Shown in pieces: positions 60,333-64,000 of a stretch of 64,000 nt of DNA; the first letter of the stretch is position 1, and each line of letters starts with the position of its first letter. The DNA lies in NCBI RefSeq assembly GCF_023156195.1, contig NZ_JAKUKA010000001.1:3596001-3660000 (forward strand), read 5' to 3'. Source of the DNA: Chitinophaga sedimenti (GTDB lineage Bacteria; Bacteroidota; Bacteroidia; Chitinophagales; Chitinophagaceae). The notes under the pieces were generated by a model. The model was not told the DNA's origin, ran no database searches, and saw nothing but the letters and a program-made list of their open reading frames with translations. A program made the position numbers and the translations under genes.

Positions 60333-61651
60333 CTAATCTACTTTCACCATTTCCATCTTCGGTGCGAAGAAGTGCATCAGCAGCCATGCCACCAGATATG
60401 CAAATGCACAGATGGTAAACAACAGGTTATACCCGGTATTGATGTTACCCAGTACTTTGTAGTGGTCAAGCATAGCGCCGGCAAACATTGGGAACAGCAT
60501 ACCTCCAACGGAGCCGGCCATACCGCCGATACCCACCACGGAGCTCAACGCGCTCTTAGGGAACATATCGGAAGCAGTGGTGAAGATGTTGGCAGACCAT
60601 GCCTGGTGCGCTGCCGTTGCCAAACTTAACAGCAATACAGCCACCCACAGGTTATTCACGTATTGTATCATCATGATAGGTACTACGCAAACTGCAAAAA
60701 TGAACATCGAGGTCTTTCTTGCTTTAAAGATCGGCCAGCCGCGTTTAATCAGGTAGGAAGAAAGCCAGCCACCGCCGATACTGCCTACGCTTGTAATAGT
60801 GTAAATTACGATGATTGGAAGGCCCAGCGAATCCTTCATATTCACGCCGTAAGCGTTGGTAAGATATGAAGGCACCCAGAACAGGAAGAACCACCAAACG
60901 GGGTCGGTGAGCAGTTTGCCGAACAGGAAGGCCCAGGTCTGGCGGATACCAAACAGCCTTCCCCAGGCAATCTTTTTCTGCGGCTCCCGGATAGCGGCTT
61001 CTGTAGCAATAGGATCAACCGCGGCTACCTCATCGCTGTGAATATGATCAAATTCTGCTTTGCTGATTTTCTTGTGGCGGGCAGGGATTTCGTAAAACAC
61101 GAGCCACAGCGCCAGCCATACAAAACCAATGGCGCCGGTCCATAGGAAGGCACTTTCCCAACCATGTTGTTTGGCAATGCCGTAAACGATCGCAGGACCG
61201 GCTACCGCACCAATATTAGCACCGGCGTTGAAAATACCGGTTGCCAGGGCGCGTTCTTTTTAGGAAACCACTCTGCGGTGGCTTTAATAGCGGAAGGAAA
61301 GTTACCACCCTCGCCAAAGCCCAGTGCTACACGGGCAGCGCCGAAGCCAAAGGTACTTTTCGCAAGACCATTCAACATGGCGGCAATACTCCAGATGGTG
61401 ATGGAAATGGTGTAACCCATTTTTGAGCCCAGTTTATCTACTATACGGCCGAAGGCCAGTAATCCAATAGCATAGGCGGCTGAAAACGCAGTTACAAGGT
61501 TACCATAATCAGTTTCCGTCCAGCCAAAGGCTACTGTAAGGTCATCCTTCAGCAAACCCATGATCTGGCGATCTATGTAGTTAATGGTTGTGGCAAAAAA
61601 CAGCAAGGTAACAACGTTCCAGCGGTACTTACTCATTACGGTGGAATTCAT
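60333..61651 (-). CDS. MFS hexuronate transporter (ExuT-like)
   Basis: About 440 residues, 12 helices of the ACS family of the major facilitator superfamily. N-half: WNVVTLLFFATTINYIDRQIMGLL with the GRIVDKLGSKMGY A-motif and ARVALGFGEGGNFPSAIKATAEWFP; C-half: DPVWWFFLFWVPSYLTNAYGV and SSVVGIGGMAGSVGGMLFPMF. RxxLGxGEGGNFP is typical of hexuronate/sugar-acid transporters. One A is missing from the A5 run near 61259; correction gives WFPKKERALATGIFNAGANIGAVAGP. ATG 61651 (MNSTVMSKYR) is chosen; 61681 is an alternative. It follows eda, with an operator between. Confidence 0.9.
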
Positions 61652-61682
61652 GATATCAGTTTTGGAAGATAATTCAATCAAT

Positions 61683-62344
61683 TTACACTAATGCTTTGAT
61701 AAATGCAAACGTTTGCACAACATTTGCTTTTATCGATGTCCAGTCTTTCGAATCCACCGCTTTTTTAGGCAGTAAATTGGAGCCCATTCCTACGCAAACA
61801 ACGCCCGCGTCGAACCAGCTCTTCAGGTTGGCCGCTTCCGGCTCTACGCCGCCTGTCGGCATAAATTTCATGGTCGGAAATAATGGCTTGATGGCTTTCA
61901 CATAACCAGGACCTAAACTGCTGCCAGGAAACAGTTTCACCAGCTGTGCCTTGTTCTCTTCGGCCAGAGCAATTTCCGTTGGCGTCATGCAACCAGGCAC
62001 CCAGAAAATACCAGCACCATTGCAGTATTCAGCGATGGCGGGATTAATAATAGGGCTTACGATAAAGTCCGCGCCCATTTCAGTAAATGTTTTCGCGTCT
62101 GCTGCGTTTTTAATCGTGCCGATGCCCGGTACATATCCGGCATATGCTGCAGTTTCCTGTCGCGCATGATGGAAAAGTTACGGCGGGCATTTTCGCCGCG
62201 GTTGGTAAACTCAAATACCCGGATGCCGCCATCGTAACAGGCCTGCATCACTTCACAACATACCTCGGGATCGTCGTGGTAAAAAACGGGAATTACTTTG
62301 CTGCGCTCAAACGCGGACAATATTATCTCACTTGCTACTGCCAT
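61683..62344 (-). CDS. eda: 2-keto-3-deoxy-6-phosphogluconate aldolase
   Basis: About 221 residues, class I aldolase TIM barrel. VIPVFYHDDPEVCCEVMQACYDGGIRVFEFTNRG (Glu), PGIGTIKNAADAKTF (after correction), MGADFIVSP, FWVPGCMTPTEI, KLFPGSSLGPGYVKAI (Schiff-base Lys) and FMPTGGVEPE. Cleaves KDPG to pyruvate and glyceraldehyde 3-phosphate. One base is missing near 62130. Starts 7 bases after kdgK. Confidence 0.93.
61704..61717. promoter_or_regulatory. LacI-type operator within the end of eda
   Basis: TGCAAACGTTTGCA, identical to the site at 58380-58393. It overlaps the last codons of eda and lies 53 bases before the transporter start. Confidence 0.6.
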
Positions 62345-62351
62345 CTTCTTT

Positions 62352-63356
62352 TTATTGTTGAATGAGTTGAAGAATAGATTCCTTTGGCGTCAGGTTAAAA
62401 TCGCCCTGACGGAACAACTTGCTGTACGCTGCCGCGGCCGCAAATTCAATGGTTTGCTGCGGTGTAAATCCATTCAGCTGCGCATGTATCAGTCCGCCCA
62501 TAAAGCTGTCGCCGCTGCCTACACGGTCCACCACTTCGTTGGTTTCCCGCTGCTGGCTCACATACAGCTTATCGTTTTCGAAATACGTGGCGTAGTAAAG
62601 ATTATGACTTTCGCCGGAACTGAAGCGAAACGTGAAGGCCACGCGGTTGCACTGGCGGTAGTGCTCTACGATTTCCTGCGCTACTTTCATAGCAGTGTCG
62701 AGATAAACATCCTTTTCGTCCACATTCAGCGCCTGCTCATCCAGCTGCGTACCCAGCATCATTTTGGATGCCCAGATATTCCCCATAATCAGGTGGCAGT
62801 AGTGCGCGAGTTCGGGCATTACTTCCACCGGATCTTTACCATATTTCCAAAGTTTACTGCGGTAGTTCAGGTCTACGGAAATCGTCATTCCCTTACGCTT
62901 AGCGGCTTCCAGCACTTCTTTACAAATGATGGCGGCATCTTCGTTTAACGCCGGACTGATCGCGCTCCAGTGAAACCATTCTGCATCACCCAGTGCTTCT
63001 TCCCAGTTTACGGTATTGGGTTTAATATCCGCGAAAGAGGAATATTTGCGGTCATACACCACTTCTGCATGCTTCAGGTCGCTGCCCTGCGCAAGATAAT
63101 ATGCGCCGATACGGTCGCCGCCGAGTAACATGCGACCGGTATCCACCCCTACATTTTGCAATTGTTGCAGCACCTGGCGCGAAAGGCCATTGTCCGGCAC
63201 CTTGCTGATATAAGTAACGGGCGTACCCCAGGTAGCTAAAGACGCGGCCACATTTGCTTCGGCGCCTCCCACAAAAATCGCGGCTTTGTTAGTGGCCCAA
63301 TCGGGCGACAAGCGCAGCAATATTTCTCCAAACGTGATAACTTTTATCTTCTGCAT
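62352..63356 (-). CDS. kdgK: 2-dehydro-3-deoxygluconokinase
   Basis: 334 residues, PfkB/ribokinase-type sugar kinase. VITFGEILLRLSP at the start, FVGGAEANVAASLATWG (substrate/lid region), WFHWSAISPALNE and the active-site DRVGSGDSFMGGLIHA (catalytic Asp, anion hole). Phosphorylates 2-keto-3-deoxygluconate to KDPG. The ATG at 63356 overlaps the uxaC stop (TGATG), so it is translationally coupled. Intact. Confidence 0.93.
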   Translation of the reverse strand: MQKIKVITFGEILLRLSPDWATNKAAIFVGGAEANVAASLATWGTPVTYISKVPDNGLSRQVLQQLQNVGVDTGRMLLGGDRIGAYYLAQGSDLKHAEVVYDRKYSSFADIKPNTVNWEEALGDAEWFHWSAISPALNEDAAIICKEVLEAAKRKGMTISVDLNYRSKLWKYGKDPVEVMPELAHYCHLIMGNIWASKMMLGTQLDEQALNVDEKDVYLDTAMKVAQEIVEHYRQCNRVAFTFRFSSGESHNLYYATYFENDKLYVSQQRETNEVVDRVGSGDSFMGGLIHAQLNGFTPQQTIEFAAAAAYSKLFRQGDFNLTPKESILQLIQQ

Positions 63357-64000
63357 CAGCAATTAAAGTAAGCTTTGGCGTTAAAGTAAGAAATATCCTG
63401 CACCATTTTACCCAGCCAGGCAATATCGCCCGGTAATTCACCATTTTCTACGTCATTACCGATAAGATTGCAAAGGATGCGGCGGAAATATTCGTGCCTG
63501 CTGTAGGAGAGGAAACTGCGGCTGTCTGTAAGCATGCCTACGAAACGGCTGATGAGGCCCATGTTACTCAGCGTGTTCATTTGCTTTTCCATCCCGTCTT
63601 TTTGATCCAGGAACCACCAACCGCTGCCGAACTGCATTTTGCCAGCTACGCTACCATCCTGGAAGTTGCCCACCATAGTGGCGAACATTTCATTATGCGA
63701 CGGATTCAGGTTGTATACGATGGTTTTCGCCAGCTTATCTTCCTTATCCAAACGATCAAAGAAAGCCGACATGGATTGTGCGGTATTCCAGTCGCCGATG
63801 GAATCCACCCCCGCATCCGCACCAATAGTATGCAATAAGCGGGAGTTGTTGTTGCGCAGCGCCCCCACGTGAAACTGTTGTACCCAGCCTCTTTCGTGGT
63901 TCCAGGTACAGATGAAATGCAGGGTGGCGGAGCGGTGCATGTCTGCCGCTTCAGTGCTGATCTTTTCTCCCCCATCACTTTTTTGAAGTTTGATGCCAGT
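63356..64000 (-). CDS. uxaC: Glucuronate isomerase, C-terminal part
   Basis: The C-terminal 214 residues of an amidohydrolase-fold uronate isomerase; the start lies beyond the right edge. HVGALRNNNSRLL, DAGVDSIGDW (metal region), LAKTIVYNLNPSHNEMFATM and SGWWFLDQKDGMEKQMNTLSNMGLISRFVGMLTDSRSFLSYSRHEYFRRILCNLIG are diagnostic. Converts glucuronate/galacturonate to fructuronate/tagaturonate. Frame intact to the edge. First visible gene of the uxaC-kdgK-eda-transporter operon. Confidence 0.95.
   Translation of the reverse strand, partial: TGIKLQKSDGGEKISTEAADMHRSATLHFICTWNHERGWVQQFHVGALRNNNSRLLHTIGADAGVDSIGDWNTAQSMSAFFDRLDKEDKLAKTIVYNLNPSHNEMFATMVGNFQDGSVAGKMQFGSGWWFLDQKDGMEKQMNTLSNMGLISRFVGMLTDSRSFLSYSRHEYFRRILCNLIGNDVENGELPGDIAWLGKMVQDISYFNAKAYFNC

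Noticed and set aside
1..64000. Real pseudogenisation or programmed recoding as the cause of the broken frames
   Set aside because: Breaks are random with respect to function, occur in homopolymers, and downstream protein sequence shows no decay; only the IS3 OrfA/OrfB overlap is a plausible recoding site.
1..64000. CRISPR array, prophage or rRNA operon
   Set aside because: No regularly spaced repeats, cas genes, phage structural genes or rRNA sequence seen on either strand.

Overview
The window is a stretch of chromosome from a Bacteroidota bacterium, most likely a Chitinophagaceae/Chitinophaga-type soil glycan degrader. Evidence: SusC/SusD pairs, a FecI-type sigma factor with FecR, a type IX secretion C-terminal sorting domain, GH9/GH92/GH88 enzymes, DUF2264 and DUF4861 proteins, weak Shine-Dalgarno sites, and Bacteroidota-type -7 elements (TAnnTTTG) a few bases before several start codons. 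Base composition is about 50% GC apart from one AT-rich gene beside tRNA-Asp. A dominant property of the sequence is that about half of the genes are broken by single-base indels, mostly in runs of 4-8 identical bases. The protein always continues in another frame, so this reads as uncorrected sequencing error rather than decay. Gene extents below are for the reconstructed frames, and each break is located.

Layout. 1-8 kb: the start of a SusC-like receptor, a secreted alpha/beta hydrolase, a large secreted metalloprotease, a pyridoxamine-phosphate-oxidase-like stress protein, an O-methyltransferase, exonuclease III and a LysR regulator. 8-12.3 kb: an HTH/DUF2975 pair, a gene-poor stretch with hairpins and an 11-bp repeat array in front of an AraC regulator, a nitrilase and a YkgJ-like protein. 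12.3-20.7 kb: a minus-strand operon in the order sigma factor, FecR anti-sigma, STN-domain SusC, SusD, TPR-thioredoxin protein and a small exported protein, a complete cell-surface-signalled uptake unit. 20.7-32.5 kb: SH3-like protein, lipoprotein, YjdM, DEAD-box-like helicase, UbiG-type methyltransferase with a cupin, Crp/Fnr regulator, polyvalent-type kinase next to tRNA-Asp, GT39 transferase, SMUG2-like glycosylase, and a basic-secretory-protein/GH92 pair.

32.5-43 kb: a probable RiPP precursor hidden by a frameshift, a histidine kinase/response regulator pair, a TonB-dependent siderophore-type receptor preceded by a tandem 17-bp repeat that could be the response-regulator site, an IS3-family element, two thioredoxin-fold genes and a MacB/FtsX-type permease. 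43-51.8 kb: a 36-residue ORF with its own terminator, a GH9 enzyme, several small hypotheticals, a short-chain dehydrogenase and a Kef-type antiporter.

51.9-64 kb is a pectin/hexuronate catabolic locus: DUF2264, GH88, LacI regulator, KduD, DUF4861, KduI, UxaA, hexuronate MFS transporter, Eda, KdgK and UxaC. The enzymes convert unsaturated and saturated uronates to 2-keto-3-deoxygluconate and then to pyruvate and glyceraldehyde 3-phosphate. Three near-identical palindromes (GCAAACGWTTGC) lie in front of GH88, between kduI and uxaA, and in front of the transporter, and make a coherent LacI regulon. No tagaturonate reductase is visible.
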